The translations under genes were made by a program, and so were the position numbers. From Streptomyces sp. D2-8 (GTDB lineage: Bacteria; Actinomycetota; Actinomycetes; Streptomycetales; Streptomycetaceae): a stretch of DNA of 64,000 bases. Positions 35,149 through 44,727 of the stretch are shown here, piece after piece. The DNA lies in contig NZ_JAAHBP010000003.1 of NCBI RefSeq assembly GCF_023184515.1, positions 248,001 through 312,000 of the forward strand, given 5' to 3'. Under the pieces are notes generated by a model. It did not search any database, was not told the DNA's origin, and saw only the letters and a program-made list of their open reading frames with translations. Numbering within the stretch: the stretch's first letter is position 1; each line of letters starts with the position of its first letter.

Positions 35149-36483
35149 TCAGGCGGGCGGGGTGCGCAGGGCGAGGATGGCCATGTCGTCGTGGCCGTCG
35201 CTGGGATGGTGATCGGCCAGGGCGCGCACGAAGTCGCGCAGGGGCAGGGCGGCGTGGACCGCGGCGAGATCGGCCAGCTCGCCGAGGCTCTCGTCGATGG
35301 GGTGGGCGGGATGCTCTATCAGGCCGTCGGTGAAGAAGAGCAGGGTGGTGCCGGGGGGAAGGAAGCGGGAGTGGTCGGGGCGCGGTTCCTCGGGGTCGAC
35401 CCCGAGCGGCAGCCCGGGCTCGGCGGTCAGGATCTCGACCCGGCGCTCCGGGGTGATCAGCACGGGCGGGACATGCCCCGCGGTGCTCCAGCTCAGTCGC
35501 CAGCCGGGTCCCTCCGGCTCGATCCGGGCCAGAGCGGTGGTCGTGACGGGGTTGGGAGTGATCGCCTGGAGCGTGCGGTCGAGCCGGGTCAGGACCGCGC
35601 CCGGCGAACTGCCCCCGTCGAAGAGCAGGGCGCGCAGCATGTTGCGGGTGGAGGCCATGGCGGCCGCGGCGTGCAGATCGTGGCCGACCACGTCGCCGAT
35701 GACGACCGCCACGACGTCGCCGGGCAGCGGGATCGCGTCGTACCAGTCCCCGCCGAGCTTGCTGGGCTCCGCGGCCGGCCGGTAGACGGCCGCGGCGGTG
35801 AACGGTCGCAGGTCGGGCAGCGCGGGCAGCAGGAGCCGCTGGAACTGCTCGGCTCCGAGGCGTACCTGCTCGAAGAGGCGGACGTTCTCGATCGCGATGC
35901 CGGCGGCGCTGGCCAGGGCCGTCAGGACGTTCTCGTCATGGACGTCGAAGGGCTGCCCGTCGCGCCGCTCGGAGAGGTACAGGTCGCCGTAGATCTCGCC
36001 GCGGACGCTGATGGCGACACCGAGCAGGGTCCGCATGTGCGGATGGCCGGGCGGGAAGCCGACGGAGGAGGCGTGGGCCGGGATGTCGCCGAGCCGCAGG
36101 GGCTCGGGGTGGCTGATCAGATGGCCGAGAACGCCCCGGCCGGTCGGCAGGCCGGTATCCGCCAGGTCGGCGCGTTCCCGCTCGGAGAGGCCGGCGGTGA
36201 TGAACTCCTCCAGGTGCTCACCGGTCTCGTTGAGGACGCCGAGGGCACCGTAACGGGCGCCGACCAGGTCCATGGCGGTGGTCACGATGCGGTGCAGCAC
36301 CGCGGGCAGCTCCACCTCGCGGCTGATGGACACGACGGCGTCCAGCAGACCCTGCATCCGGTCCATCGCGTCCAGCAGGGCGCGCAACTGCTCGTCGATC
36401 CGGCCCAGCTCCGTGCGCAGACGCACGTGCAGCCCGGGCAGGTGCTGCCCCGCGAATGGGTCCTGCCGCTCCGCCGCCATCAC
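35149..36483 (-). CDS. GAF-SpoIIE (PP2C-type) serine phosphatase
   Basis: 444 residues. An N-terminal helix is followed by a GAF domain (about residues 50-205: VGARYGALGVLNETGEHLEE, GVAISVRGEIYGDLYLSERR) and a SpoIIE/PP2C phosphatase domain (about 215-440) with metal-binding GGDWYD, VIGDVVGHD, and FFTDGLIE. Such proteins dephosphorylate anti-anti-sigma factors in Streptomyces. It lies 107 bases upstream of the co-oriented MASE1 gene, so the two may form a membrane sensor plus phosphatase unit. ATG 36483 or 36480. Confidence 0.9.
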   Translation of the reverse strand: MMAAERQDPFAGQHLPGLHVRLRTELGRIDEQLRALLDAMDRMQGLLDAVVSISREVELPAVLHRIVTTAMDLVGARYGALGVLNETGEHLEEFITAGLSERERADLADTGLPTGRGVLGHLISHPEPLRLGDIPAHASSVGFPPGHPHMRTLLGVAISVRGEIYGDLYLSERRDGQPFDVHDENVLTALASAAGIAIENVRLFEQVRLGAEQFQRLLLPALPDLRPFTAAAVYRPAAEPSKLGGDWYDAIPLPGDVVAVVIGDVVGHDLHAAAAMASTRNMLRALLFDGGSSPGAVLTRLDRTLQAITPNPVTTTALARIEPEGPGWRLSWSTAGHVPPVLITPERRVEILTAEPGLPLGVDPEEPRPDHSRFLPPGTTLLFFTDGLIEHPAHPIDESLGELADLAAVHAALPLRDFVRALADHHPSDGHDDMAILALRTPPA

Positions 36484-36529
36484 GAGCGCCTCCCGGCCGG
36501 AGGTCGGTCACGTGAGTAGAGCTTAGGCC

Positions 36530-37066
36530 TCAGATCGCGCAGCCCGCATGCGCCAGCGCCTGCTTCAGCAGCACCCCGTGCCCGCCCGGCATCTCGCTCT
36601 GCAACGCCTCCGAGACGGCCTCCTGCGGGCTGAACCACACCAGGTCGAGCGCGTCCTGCCGGGGCCGGCAGTCGCCCGTCACCGGCACGATGTAGGCGAG
36701 GGACACCGCGTGCTGGCGGGGGTCGTGGTACGGCGTGATGCCCTGCGTCGGGAAGTACTCCGCGACCGTGAACGGCTGGAGCGACGCCGGGACGCGGGGC
36801 AGCGCGACCGGCCCGAGGTCCTTCTCCAGGTGGCGCAGGAGGGCGTCGCGGACGCGTTCGTGGTGCAGTACGCGGCCGGATACCAGCGTCCGGCTGACCG
36901 TACCGTCGGGCCCGATGCGCAGCAGCAGGCCGACACTGGTCACTTCGCCGCTGTCGTCGACGCGTACCGGGACGGCCTCGACGTACAGGATCGGCATGCG
37001 GGCACGTGTCATCTCCAGGTCGTCGGAGGACAGCCAGCCGGGCGTGGTTTCGGTCATGTCAGACAT
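36530..37066 (-). CDS. Nudix-fold protein (DUF4916 type) with degenerate Nudix box
   Basis: 178 residues. The fold is that of Nudix hydrolases (ILYVEAVPVRVDDSGEVTSV, VAEYFPTQGITPYHDPRQHA, DLVWFSPQEA). The region equivalent to the Nudix box reads GRVLHHERVRDALLRHLEKD-LG, where the usual metal-binding Glu-Glu pair of REUxEExGU is Lys-Asp. Hydrolase activity is therefore doubtful; this variant is widespread in Streptomyces as I recall. ATG 37066; an alternative ATG is 3 codons inside. Confidence 0.8.
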   Translation of the reverse strand: MSDMTETTPGWLSSDDLEMTRARMPILYVEAVPVRVDDSGEVTSVGLLLRIGPDGTVSRTLVSGRVLHHERVRDALLRHLEKDLGPVALPRVPASLQPFTVAEYFPTQGITPYHDPRQHAVSLAYIVPVTGDCRPRQDALDLVWFSPQEAVSEALQSEMPGGHGVLLKQALAHAGCAI

Positions 37067-37142
37067 TGCTTGATCATACTTTCAGCCGTTCGGACTTCCT
37101 GGGTAGCCGCTCCAGGAGAACTGTGACCGGCCACACGCCTGT

Positions 37143-38282
37143 TCAATCGTCCTCCGGCCCGTCGGCCTGCAACCGGTACACCTTGAGAGCGTTGTCCCGC
37201 CCGGCCCACCGGGCGATCCGCAGGGCGTCCGGCAGGGACAGCTCGTCGGCGTCCACCCGCTCCTGGAGCAGTCCCGCAAGGCCTTGCCGGAAGGCGAGCG
37301 CCCCGAGGTGGTGGAACTCGGGCACACCGTAGGCGTCGGAGCTGTACAGCAGTTTGCGGAACGGGGTGATCTCCAGGGCCTCCGCGAGGACCGCACCGGC
37401 CCGGGCGGGGCCGACGTAGTGGAGGGTGAGGCCGACGTCGAGGTACACCTGCTCGAAGACCGCCGCCAGGTAGGCGGCCTGCCGCTGGTAGGGCCAGCAG
37501 TGCAGGAGCAGGACGGGGATCGTCCCGGCGGTGAGGTGCAGCCAGTCCGTGAGGTGGGTGGGGTCGACGCGGTGCAGCCGGATGTCGTTGTCGCCGAACC
37601 CGGTGTGCAGCTGGAGCGGCAGACCGAGCTCGACGGCGGTCCACAGCAGGTGCCGTACGAGGACCGGGTCGTCGAGGCGGCCGCCCCTGACGAGCCAGCG
37701 CCGGGCCGCCTCGGTGACCTCCGCGTCCGAGGGGCGGCCCGGGTCCAGGTCGAAGCCGGTGCGGTAGGCCGCCACCGACTTCACGGCCACCACCCCGGGC
37801 CGCCGCACGGCGTCCAGCGCGGCCGCGCGGAAGGCGTCCGCGTACGCGTCCGGCGCGACCCCCGCGGCCTGCACCGACTCCGCGACCCCCTCCAGCCGCA
37901 CGACCTCGTACGCGGTGCCGCCCGCGGCCTCGGCGATGTCCCGCGGTGTGGTGATGCGGTCGGGGGCGTAGCCGGTGTCGACGCAGAAGACGTCCGTGCC
38001 CGTGGCGCGCAGGAAGCGGCGCTGCACCTCGCGCCATCCGAGTTCCGACCGGCGGGCCAGGTACTCCCGGGCGGGGGCGTGCCGGGGCAGGTCGAGCAGA
38101 GGAGCGCAGTGGCGGCGCACGGCCACGCCCACGGGGCTGTCGAAGGGCGAGATGCCCGGCCAGGCCTCGCCCTCCGTGAGGAGGGATTCGAAGGCTTCCC
38201 GGCCGAGGTCGGCCGTGACGGTGCCGTGGCAGTGGTGGTCGACCAGCCGTAGGGAGTCGAGCGCCTCGCGGATCGCGCTCAC
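37143..38282 (-). CDS. Amidohydrolase (metal-dependent, FluG N-domain-like)
   Basis: 379-residue TIM-barrel amidohydrolase. The metal motif VDHHCHGT (HxH) lies at the N-terminus, with later ligands in VKSVAAYRTG, LPLQLHTGFGDN, LLHCWPYQRQAAY and SSDAYGVPEFHH. This family pairs with type-I glutamine-synthetase-like ligases (as in fungal FluG fusions and Streptomyces gamma-glutamylamine systems); here it directly follows such a gene on the same strand. GTG start at 38282 overlaps nothing but lies 1 base from the ligase stop. It may hydrolyse a gamma-glutamylated amine (inference). Confidence 0.87.
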   Translation of the reverse strand: MSAIREALDSLRLVDHHCHGTVTADLGREAFESLLTEGEAWPGISPFDSPVGVAVRRHCAPLLDLPRHAPAREYLARRSELGWREVQRRFLRATGTDVFCVDTGYAPDRITTPRDIAEAAGGTAYEVVRLEGVAESVQAAGVAPDAYADAFRAAALDAVRRPGVVAVKSVAAYRTGFDLDPGRPSDAEVTEAARRWLVRGGRLDDPVLVRHLLWTAVELGLPLQLHTGFGDNDIRLHRVDPTHLTDWLHLTAGTIPVLLLHCWPYQRQAAYLAAVFEQVYLDVGLTLHYVGPARAGAVLAEALEITPFRKLLYSSDAYGVPEFHHLGALAFRQGLAGLLQERVDADELSLPDALRIARWAGRDNALKVYRLQADGPEDD

Positions 38283-38283
38283 G

Positions 38284-39688
38284 TCAGTACTTCCAGCGGT
38301 ACGCCGCCGCCACCTGGTCGTCGTCCAGCCCGGCGACGGACGCCACTTCTCCCCGCCGTACGGCGATCACCGCGTCGGCCAGGACCGGGCCGAGGGCCGT
38401 CCGCAGGGCTTCGTCCGCGCGGAACTCCTCGACGGCCCGCTCCAGCGAGACCGGCAGCCGCCGCACGCCCCGGGCCGCCGCCTCCGCCTCGCCCAGACGG
38501 GCCGGGTCGCCGGTGGTCTCGCCGGGCAGGGCGGCGGACGACGTCAGACCGTCCAGCCCGGCGGCGATCAGGGAGCCGATCGCGAGGTAGGGGTTGGCGG
38601 CCAGGTCGACGGGCTTGATCTCCAGGTTGGCCGCCTGGTCGCGCAGCCCCGCGGTGCCGGTGATGACGCGCAGCGCGGTCTCCCGCGTCTCGCGGCCCCA
38701 GGCGGTGTACACCCCGGCCCACTGGGAGGGCCTGAGCCGCAGATAGCTGGCGGGGCTCGGGGCGGTCACGGCCGTGAGGCCGGGCAGGTGGGCGAGGAGG
38801 CCGGGCCGTGAACGACTCCGCCTCGGCCGTCATGCCGTACCGGCCCTCGCCCCCGGAGTGCAGGTTGACGCCCTCGCGCCAGGCGGAGAGGTGGACGTGC
38901 CCGCCGTTTCCGACGCCCTGGCCCACGACGGCCGGGGCGAAGGACACCTTCAGGCCGTGCCGCCCGGCCACTGCCCGGACGGTCTGCCGGACCAGCACGC
39001 TGCGGTCGGCCGCCGCCACCGGATCGACGGCACCCACCGAGATCTCGAACTGTCCGGCCGCGTACTCGGGATGGACCTGCTCGACGTCGATGCCCTGGGC
39101 CGCACACGCCGCCAGCAGGTCGGCGGAGAAGTCACCGAGCTCGACCTGCCGGGCCGCACCGTACGCCGGACCGGTCGTCGCGGGCACGAACGCGTCGCCG
39201 GGGGCGTCGCCCCGGGCCACGGTCCACTCGACCTCGATCGCCGCCCTGAAGGTGAGGCCGTGCCGCTCGGCCGCCTCGTGGACGATCCGGCGCAGGAACG
39301 TACGCCCGCAGCCGGGATGCCGCTCCCCGTCCTGCGTGACACGGTCCACCGGGGCCCAGGCCCAGCCGGGCTGCCCTGCCAGCACGACGAGCCGGTCCAG
39401 GTCCGGGTAGAGGCGCAGATCGCCGTCGGGGGAGCCGAGGACGTCGGTGGTGACGATGGAGTCGTTCGCCAGGAACGCGTCGAACACCGGCGACATGCCG
39501 ACGCCCCAGGCGGCCGCGGAGGCGAGCCGGGCCGTCGGGACGGCCTTCACCCGGCCGATGCCCGCGGTGTCGACGTAGGACAGCACGACACCGTGCACAC
39601 CCCGGCCGGCGAGTTCACCGCTCAGGGCGGTGGCCCGCTCGACGTCGCCGGGGCGGCCGCCGGGGACGGGATCGGCCAGGGTGGTCAT
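38284..39688 (-). pseudogene. Glutamine-synthetase-like ligase, frameshifted by one extra base
   Basis: The first frame from ATG 39688 (GAGGAGG upstream) gives a GS-type N-terminus and catalytic parts (VEWTV, HPEYAAGQFEISVGAVDP, VGNGGHVHLS). At about 38803-38805 the frame breaks. ACG GCC CGG CCT should read ACG GCC GGC CTC, i.e. one extra C on the coding strand (plus-strand GGG run). The C-terminal domain (SPASYLRLRPSQWAGVYTAW, LEIKPVDLAANPYLAIGSLI, ending YRWKY) continues in the other frame. Removing one base restores 467 residues. GlnA3/GlnA4-type enzymes glutamylate polyamines or ethanolamine. It could be a sequencing error; the neighbouring amidohydrolase is intact. Confidence 0.77.
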
Positions 39689-39738
39689 GCGTCCTCCTCG
39701 GTCCTCCACGGTCCTGAGCGGCCTGTCGGCGCCGCGCG

Positions 39739-40551
39739 TCAGGGCTTCACGGCCACCGCGCCGTACTGCGGTACCAGCACGGCCGATCCGGGCTCGGCAT
39801 GCCACTGCCCGCACGACACCATGCCCGGTTCGAGCATCTCCAGCCCCTCGAAGAACGCGGCGATGTCCGCGCCGCTGCGGGCCGTGATCGGGGGAGTGGC
39901 GTTCTCGTTCCAGAACTTCATGGCCGGGATCTGGCCCGCGCCGCCGAGCTCGTCGTCGAAGGTCGGGTGGGTGAGGACCAGGTAGCTGCCGGAGGGCACC
40001 GCGGCCATCACGCGGCGCACGATGTTCCGGGCCTTGTCGACGTCCAGGACGAAGTTGAGGATGCCCAGCATCATCACGGCGATGGGCCGGGTGAAGTCGA
40101 GCGTGTGCCCTGCCCGTTCGAGGATGGCGTCCGGGTCGTGCACATCGGCGTCGATGTAGGCGGTGACGCCGTCGTGGGTGCCGGTGAGCAGGGTGCGGGC
40201 GTGCACCAGCACGATCGGGTCGTTGTCGACGTAGACGATGCGCGAGTCGGGTGCGATCCGCTGGGCGATCTCGTGGGTGTTGTCCGCCGTCGGCAGTCCC
40301 GTGCCGATGTCGAGGAACTGCCGCACGCCGCGCTCACCGGCGAGGAACGACACGGCCCGGCCGAGGAAGTCCCGGTCCGCCCGGGCGATGTCCCGGATGA
40401 TCGGGAACATGCCGGCGACGTGCTCGCCGACCTGCTGGTCGACCTCGTAGTTGTCCTTGCCGCCGATCCAGTAGTTCCACACGCGGGCGTTGTGCGCCAC
40501 ACCGGTGTTCAGCCTCGCCGACCCTCCCGAAGGGGTGTGGCCATCACTCAC
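39739..40551 (-). CDS. SAM-dependent methyltransferase, DUF574 (S-adenosyl methyltransferase) family
   Basis: 270 residues. The actinobacterial DUF574 signature is complete: ARVWNYWIGGKDNYEVDQQV, QFLDIGTGLPTADNTHEIAQ (SAM-binding GxG), VYVDNDPIVLVHARTLL, and the C-terminal WHAEPG. These genes are numerous in Streptomyces, often beside conservons or regulators; substrate unknown. GTG at 40551 is chosen for its GAGGAGA ribosome-binding site. Confidence 0.9.
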   Translation of the reverse strand: MSDGHTPSGGSARLNTGVAHNARVWNYWIGGKDNYEVDQQVGEHVAGMFPIIRDIARADRDFLGRAVSFLAGERGVRQFLDIGTGLPTADNTHEIAQRIAPDSRIVYVDNDPIVLVHARTLLTGTHDGVTAYIDADVHDPDAILERAGHTLDFTRPIAVMMLGILNFVLDVDKARNIVRRVMAAVPSGSYLVLTHPTFDDELGGAGQIPAMKFWNENATPPITARSGADIAAFFEGLEMLEPGMVSCGQWHAEPGSAVLVPQYGAVAVKP

Positions 40552-40705
40552 GACTCGTCCTCTCCTCGCACGCACGACCGACGCCGGTCACCGCCGCCAT
40601 TGTGCCGCTCCGGTGATCACGCTGTCCCGGGAATCGGCGGAGCGGGCACGGCGGTCGGGGTGGTGTCCGGCGGGTGCGAGGGAGCTGCCGACTGTGCCGG
40701 CCAGG

Positions 40706-41521
40706 TTAGTTGGGGCTCGCGGCGGGCGACTTCCCGGCCAGGACGTCCTTGAGGCGCTGGGTTCCCTGCTGCACCGCCTGCTTCACGGAATCGTTCTCGT
40801 CCCCGTCGAGCCCGCCCGCCGTGACGGTGAGGGCGTCGTCGCCGACGCGGACGGCGGCGACGTCCAGGGTCAGCGTGGCGTCGTCGCCGCCGGCCGAGCC
40901 CTGCACCGTCACGCGCAGGCCCTGACGGGCGTCGCCCACCTTGGGCAGCGGGATCTCGATGACCTGGACGGTGCGCTGCTCCTTGCCGTCGGTCACGGTG
41001 AACTGGTCGCACTTCTCCGGGAGGGTCGCCATCCAGTTCAGGGAGTCCTGCGGGTCGGTCCGGTCGTAGGAGGCGACCTGGTACAGCAGGCGGGAGTCGC
41101 CCTCCTCGAAGCCGCGCAGCTCGGACGCGCCCGACGGCTTGCCCAGCAGATCGTCGTCGAACAGGGAGTCGAGGAGCCGCTGGCAGTCGGACGCCTGTGC
41201 CTTGGCGGTGAGGAAGTCGGAGACGTCGACCGTGCCGATGAGCAGGCTGTCGTGCCAGTTCTCGGCCTCCGTGTCCTTGACCTGCGTCCAGTCGTCCTCG
41301 ATGTCCGCCTCGGTGATCAGCGCGGTCCGTGCGCCGTTCGTGGAGAGCGTGGCGGTGGGAGAGGGGGTCTGCCGCTCATCGGCGACCTGCGACGCCGTGA
41401 TGCCGGAGACGCGCGAACTCTCCGTGCCGCCGTCGTCCGAGCAGGCGGCGGTCGAGAGCAGTGTGCCCGCCGCCAGGGCGGAGGAGAGGACGCGGACGAG
41501 CCGGGACGGACGACGGGTCAT
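40706..41521 (-). CDS. Lipoprotein of unknown function
   Basis: 271 residues. Signal peptide with twin basic residues ([20 protein letters not shown]) and lipobox LSTAAC, so an exported lipid-anchored protein. The mature part starts with an acidic, Ser/Thr-rich linker and contains one soluble domain with two cysteines ([14 protein letters not shown]) that could form a disulfide. No family function recognised. Divergent from the regulator of the catabolic block with a 173-base shared upstream region. Confidence 0.8.
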   Translation of the reverse strand: MTRRPSRLVRVLSSALAAGTLLSTAACSDDGGTESSRVSGITASQVADERQTPSPTATLSTNGARTALITEADIEDDWTQVKDTEAENWHDSLLIGTVDVSDFLTAKAQASDCQRLLDSLFDDDLLGKPSGASELRGFEEGDSRLLYQVASYDRTDPQDSLNWMATLPEKCDQFTVTDGKEQRTVQVIEIPLPKVGDARQGLRVTVQGSAGGDDATLTLDVAAVRVGDDALTVTAGGLDGDENDSVKQAVQQGTQRLKDVLAGKSPAASPN

Positions 41522-41652
41522 CGGGAGTGCCTCCTGAGAACGTGACGCGTGCCCTCAGCGCACCACCGCCGCCGACGGCCCACCACCGGCGTCGGACCGA
41601 TCGGGTGAGCGCCACCGGGGCCTCTCCCTGGCGTCGTACGCCGCGCGGGCTG

Positions 41653-41661
41653 TTCAATGAA
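41653..41661 (+). promoter_or_regulatory. Short dyad upstream of the catabolic-block regulator
   Basis: TTCA-A-TGAA in the context TGTTCAATGAAAC lies 34 bases before the regulator start. It is the only symmetric element I see in the divergent gap and resembles half-sites used by XRE-cupin regulators of the PuuR kind. Low certainty. Confidence 0.35.
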
Positions 41662-41694
41662 ACTGCACACGCCCGCCCTGGAGAGGAGCCGCCC

Positions 41695-42372
41695 GTGTCC
41701 CCCGTCGTCGTGCCGCCGGTCGGTGCGCGGATCCGGCAGGCTCGTCTGGAGCGCGGCACGAGCCTGCGAGCGCTGGCCCGGGAGATCGGTGTGTCGGCGA
41801 GTCTCGTGTCGCAGATCGAGACCGGGAAGAGCCAGCCGTCCGTGAGCACGCTGTACGCGATCACCACGGCGCTGGGGATCTCCGTGGAGTCCCTCTTCGA
41901 TGCCCGGGAGCGTGTTCCGGAGGGTGTCCGGCGGACTGTCCGGGCGGGCGCCGGAGCAGGCCCGCTCCCAGCGTCCCCCATCACCGTGACGCACGCCCTG
42001 GCCGCCTTCGCCGCCGATCCGGAGCGGCGGATCGGACCGCTGGTCGACGCGGGCGGGCGCGAGACGCTGGAGCTGGACTCGGGGGTCGTGTGGGAGCGTC
42101 TCGGGCGGGTGCCGGGCGCGGAGGCCGACTTCCTGCTGGTGACGTACCGCCCCGGCGGCTCGTCCTCCGGCTCCGGCGCGCTGATGCGGCACGCCGGCAC
42201 CGAGTACGGCTATCTCACCTCCGGCGAGCTGATCCTCACCCTCGGTTTCGAGGAGCACACCCTGCGGCCGGGCGACTCCGTCTGCTTCGAGTCGACGACC
42301 CCCCACCGCTACCGCAACGATGGAGAGGTACCGGCTGTGGGTGTCTGGTTCGTGTCCGGCGATGTTCAGTGA
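41695..42372 (+). CDS. XRE-family regulator with cupin domain (third in window)
   Basis: 225 residues. HTH at about residues 10-63 ([40 protein letters not shown]) and a C-terminal cupin with [20 protein letters not shown] and [20 protein letters not shown] at 41695 with GAGAGGAG upstream. It heads a seven-gene co-oriented block of catabolic enzymes and is the likely pathway regulator, sensing an intermediate through the cupin domain (inference from layout as in polyamine and amino-acid catabolic operons). Confidence 0.9.
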   Translation: MSPVVVPPVGARIRQARLERGTSLRALAREIGVSASLVSQIETGKSQPSVSTLYAITTALGISVESLFDARERVPEGVRRTVRAGAGAGPLPASPITVTHALAAFAADPERRIGPLVDAGGRETLELDSGVVWERLGRVPGAEADFLLVTYRPGGSSSGSGALMRHAGTEYGYLTSGELILTLGFEEHTLRPGDSVCFESTTPHRYRNDGEVPAVGVWFVSGDVQ

Positions 42373-42424
42373 CACTTGACACCCACCGCACTCGGGCGTT
42401 CACTCCGAAGTGGGGGTGGTCGCC

Positions 42425-43750
42425 ATGGCGATCCACACATACGGACCCAACGCCGTCGACTGGGAAGAGCGCATCGACCTGGACCGGCTGCGCGGGCAGC
42501 GGCTGGCCCGGCTGCACGAGTCGCTGAACCGCTCCGAGCTGGGCGCGGTGCTCAGCTTCGACTTCGCCAACATCCGCTATATGACGGCCACACACATCGG
42601 CACCTGGGCGATGGACAAGCTGATCCGCTTCGCCCTGCTGGTGCGCGACGGCGAACCGGTCGTCTGGGACTTCGGCTCCGCCGCCCGCCACCACCAGCTG
42701 TACAACCCGTGGCTCGACTACAGCGACGGCAAGGGCGGCCCGCCCACCGGCGCCCGGGCCGGCATCTCCACCCTGCGCGGTGCCTTCCACCCGGACGCCG
42801 GGATCGCCGAGGACGTGGCCGCCAAGGTCGCCGCCGAACTGCGCGACCACGGGCTCGCCGGCGAACCTCTCGGCGTCGACGTCGCCGAGATGCCGGTCCT
42901 CGCCGCGCTGCGCGCCGAGGGCATCGACGTCGTCGACGGACAGCAGGTCTTCCTGGAGGCCCGCCGCATCAAGACCGGCGACGAGATCGCCCTGCTCACC
43001 CAGGCCTGCGCCATGGTCGACGCGGCCTACGAGGAGCTGTACGGGTACCTGCGCCCGGGGGTGCGCGAGAACGAGTGCGTCGGCGTGGTCAGCAAGGTGC
43101 TCTACGACCTCGGAAGCGAGTACGTCGAGGGCGTCAACGCCATCTCGGGCGAGCGCTGTTCGCCGCATCCGCACGTCTACAGCGACCGGCTGATCCGCCC
43201 CGGCGACCCGGCGTTCTTCGACATCCTGCACAGTCATCTCGGCTACCGCACCTGCTACTACCGCACGTTCGCCGTGGGCAGCGCCTCCGGTGCGCAGCGG
43301 GACGCGTACGTGCGCTGCCGGGAGTACATGGACCAGGCGATCGCCCTGGTCCGGCCGGGCGCGACCACGGCCGACATCGTGCGGGTCTGGCCGCGCGCCG
43401 AGGAGTTCGGCTTCGCCGACGAGACCGCCGCCTTCGCCCTCCAGTACGGCCACGGCGTCGGCCTGTCGATCTGGGAGAAACCGATCTTCAGCCGGCTGGT
43501 TTCCCTCGACCACCCCGAAGTCCTCGAAGAGGGCATGGTGTTCGCCCTGGAGACGTACTGGCCGGCCGCCGACGGCTGGTCGGCCGCCCGGATCGAGGAG
43601 GAACTGGTCGTCACCGCCGACGGCTGCGAGGTCATCACCAAGTTCCCCGCCGAGGAACTGCTGGTGGCCGGGCGCAAGTACTGGACGGTCGGCGGCGAGC
43701 TGAACACCCGCCGCGAGGCGCAGTCCCACCTCAACACCGGGGACCGCTGA
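42425..43750 (+). CDS. M24-family (creatinase/aminopeptidase fold) protein with altered metal site
   Basis: 441 residues with the N-terminal creatinase-type domain (VLSFDFANIRYMTATHIGTW, PVVWDFGSAARHHQLYNPWL) and a C-terminal pita-bread catalytic domain. The first metal Asp of FD is present, but the second (usually GYxSDxTRT) reads GYRTCYYRTF, so Asp is replaced by Cys. HGVGL, WEKP, EEGMVFALE and EEELVV retain His and Glu positions. It may therefore use no metal, like creatinase, or a modified site. Overall layout recalls creatinase and DMSP lyase DddP more than Xaa-Pro peptidases. ATG 42425 chosen; GTG 42410 possible. ATGA-type coupling to the next gene. Confidence 0.8.
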   Translation: MAIHTYGPNAVDWEERIDLDRLRGQRLARLHESLNRSELGAVLSFDFANIRYMTATHIGTWAMDKLIRFALLVRDGEPVVWDFGSAARHHQLYNPWLDYSDGKGGPPTGARAGISTLRGAFHPDAGIAEDVAAKVAAELRDHGLAGEPLGVDVAEMPVLAALRAEGIDVVDGQQVFLEARRIKTGDEIALLTQACAMVDAAYEELYGYLRPGVRENECVGVVSKVLYDLGSEYVEGVNAISGERCSPHPHVYSDRLIRPGDPAFFDILHSHLGYRTCYYRTFAVGSASGAQRDAYVRCREYMDQAIALVRPGATTADIVRVWPRAEEFGFADETAAFALQYGHGVGLSIWEKPIFSRLVSLDHPEVLEEGMVFALETYWPAADGWSAARIEEELVVTADGCEVITKFPAEELLVAGRKYWTVGGELNTRREAQSHLNTGDR

Positions 43751-44727
43751 TGGACGCCACCGCGCTCCTCGACCGCTACGAGCGGATGAACGTCATCCGC
43801 CGGACGGAGAAGGCCGCCCACGACCTGTTCCTGCAGGGCCTCGTGAAGGGCACCACCCACCTGGCCGCCGGGCAGGAGGCGATCGCAGTGGGGGCGAGCG
43901 CCGCCCTGCGCCCGGACGACTATGTGTTCGCCACCTATAGGGGCCACCACCATGCCCTCGCCCGGGGCGCTACCCCCGAGGAGTGCCTCGCCGAGCTGAT
44001 GAGCCGGGCGACCGGGCTGTGCGGGGCCAAGGGCGGCTCCATGCACCTGACCAAGGCGGCCACCGGCATGCTCGGCTCGTACGCCATCGTCGGGTCCCAT
44101 CTGCCGATGGCGGTGGGCGCGGCCTGGTCGGCCCGGCTGCGCGGCACCGACCAGCTCGCGGTCGCCTTCTTCGGCGACGGCGCGACCAACATCGGCGCCT
44201 TCCACGAGTCCCTCAACCTGGCCGCCGTGTGGAAGCTGCCGGTGCTGTTCGTGTGCGAGAACAACCTGTACATGGAGTACACGCCGATCGCCGACGTCAC
44301 GGCCGTGCCCCGCCCCGCCGCCGACCGGGCCCCCGCCTACGGCATCCCGGGCGAGGTCGTCGACGGCAACGACGTCGTGGCGGTCGAGGAGACGGTGGAG
44401 CGGCTCGCACGGCGGGCCCGGGCCGGAGACGGGCCCGCCGTGCTGGAGGCCGAGACCTACCGTCACTTCGGGCACAGCCGCACCGACCCGGCGGCCTACC
44501 GCCCGGCCGAGGAGGTCGAACGCTGGCTGAAGCACGACCCGTTGGACCTCGCGCGCGGGCGCCTCGCCGAGCTGGGCGTGGGGGAGGAGACGGTCGCCGA
44601 GGCCGACGAGCGGGCCCGGGCCGTCGTGGAGCGGGCCGTGGAGGCGGCGAAGGCCGCGCCGCCGCCCGATCCGCGCGAGGCGCTGACCGACGTGTGGGCG
44701 GACGGGGGTGCCGCATGGCGGACGTGA
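43750..44727 (+). CDS. Thiamine-diphosphate-dependent dehydrogenase E1 component, alpha subunit
   Basis: 325 residues, E1-alpha of the pyruvate/acetoin/branched-chain 2-oxoacid dehydrogenase family. TPP motif GDGATNIGAFHESLNLAAVW...CENN; other marks THLAAGQEAIAVG, TYRGHHHALARG, GGSMHLTK, and the phosphorylation-loop-like YRHFGHSRTDPAAYR. ATG overlaps the M24 stop. Closest in style to acetoin dehydrogenase AcoA. No E2 or E3 gene is in the block, so the complex must borrow these or act as a decarboxylase/carboligase on its own (inference). Confidence 0.92.
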   Translation: MDATALLDRYERMNVIRRTEKAAHDLFLQGLVKGTTHLAAGQEAIAVGASAALRPDDYVFATYRGHHHALARGATPEECLAELMSRATGLCGAKGGSMHLTKAATGMLGSYAIVGSHLPMAVGAAWSARLRGTDQLAVAFFGDGATNIGAFHESLNLAAVWKLPVLFVCENNLYMEYTPIADVTAVPRPAADRAPAYGIPGEVVDGNDVVAVEETVERLARRARAGDGPAVLEAETYRHFGHSRTDPAAYRPAEEVERWLKHDPLDLARGRLAELGVGEETVAEADERARAVVERAVEAAKAAPPPDPREALTDVWADGGAAWRT

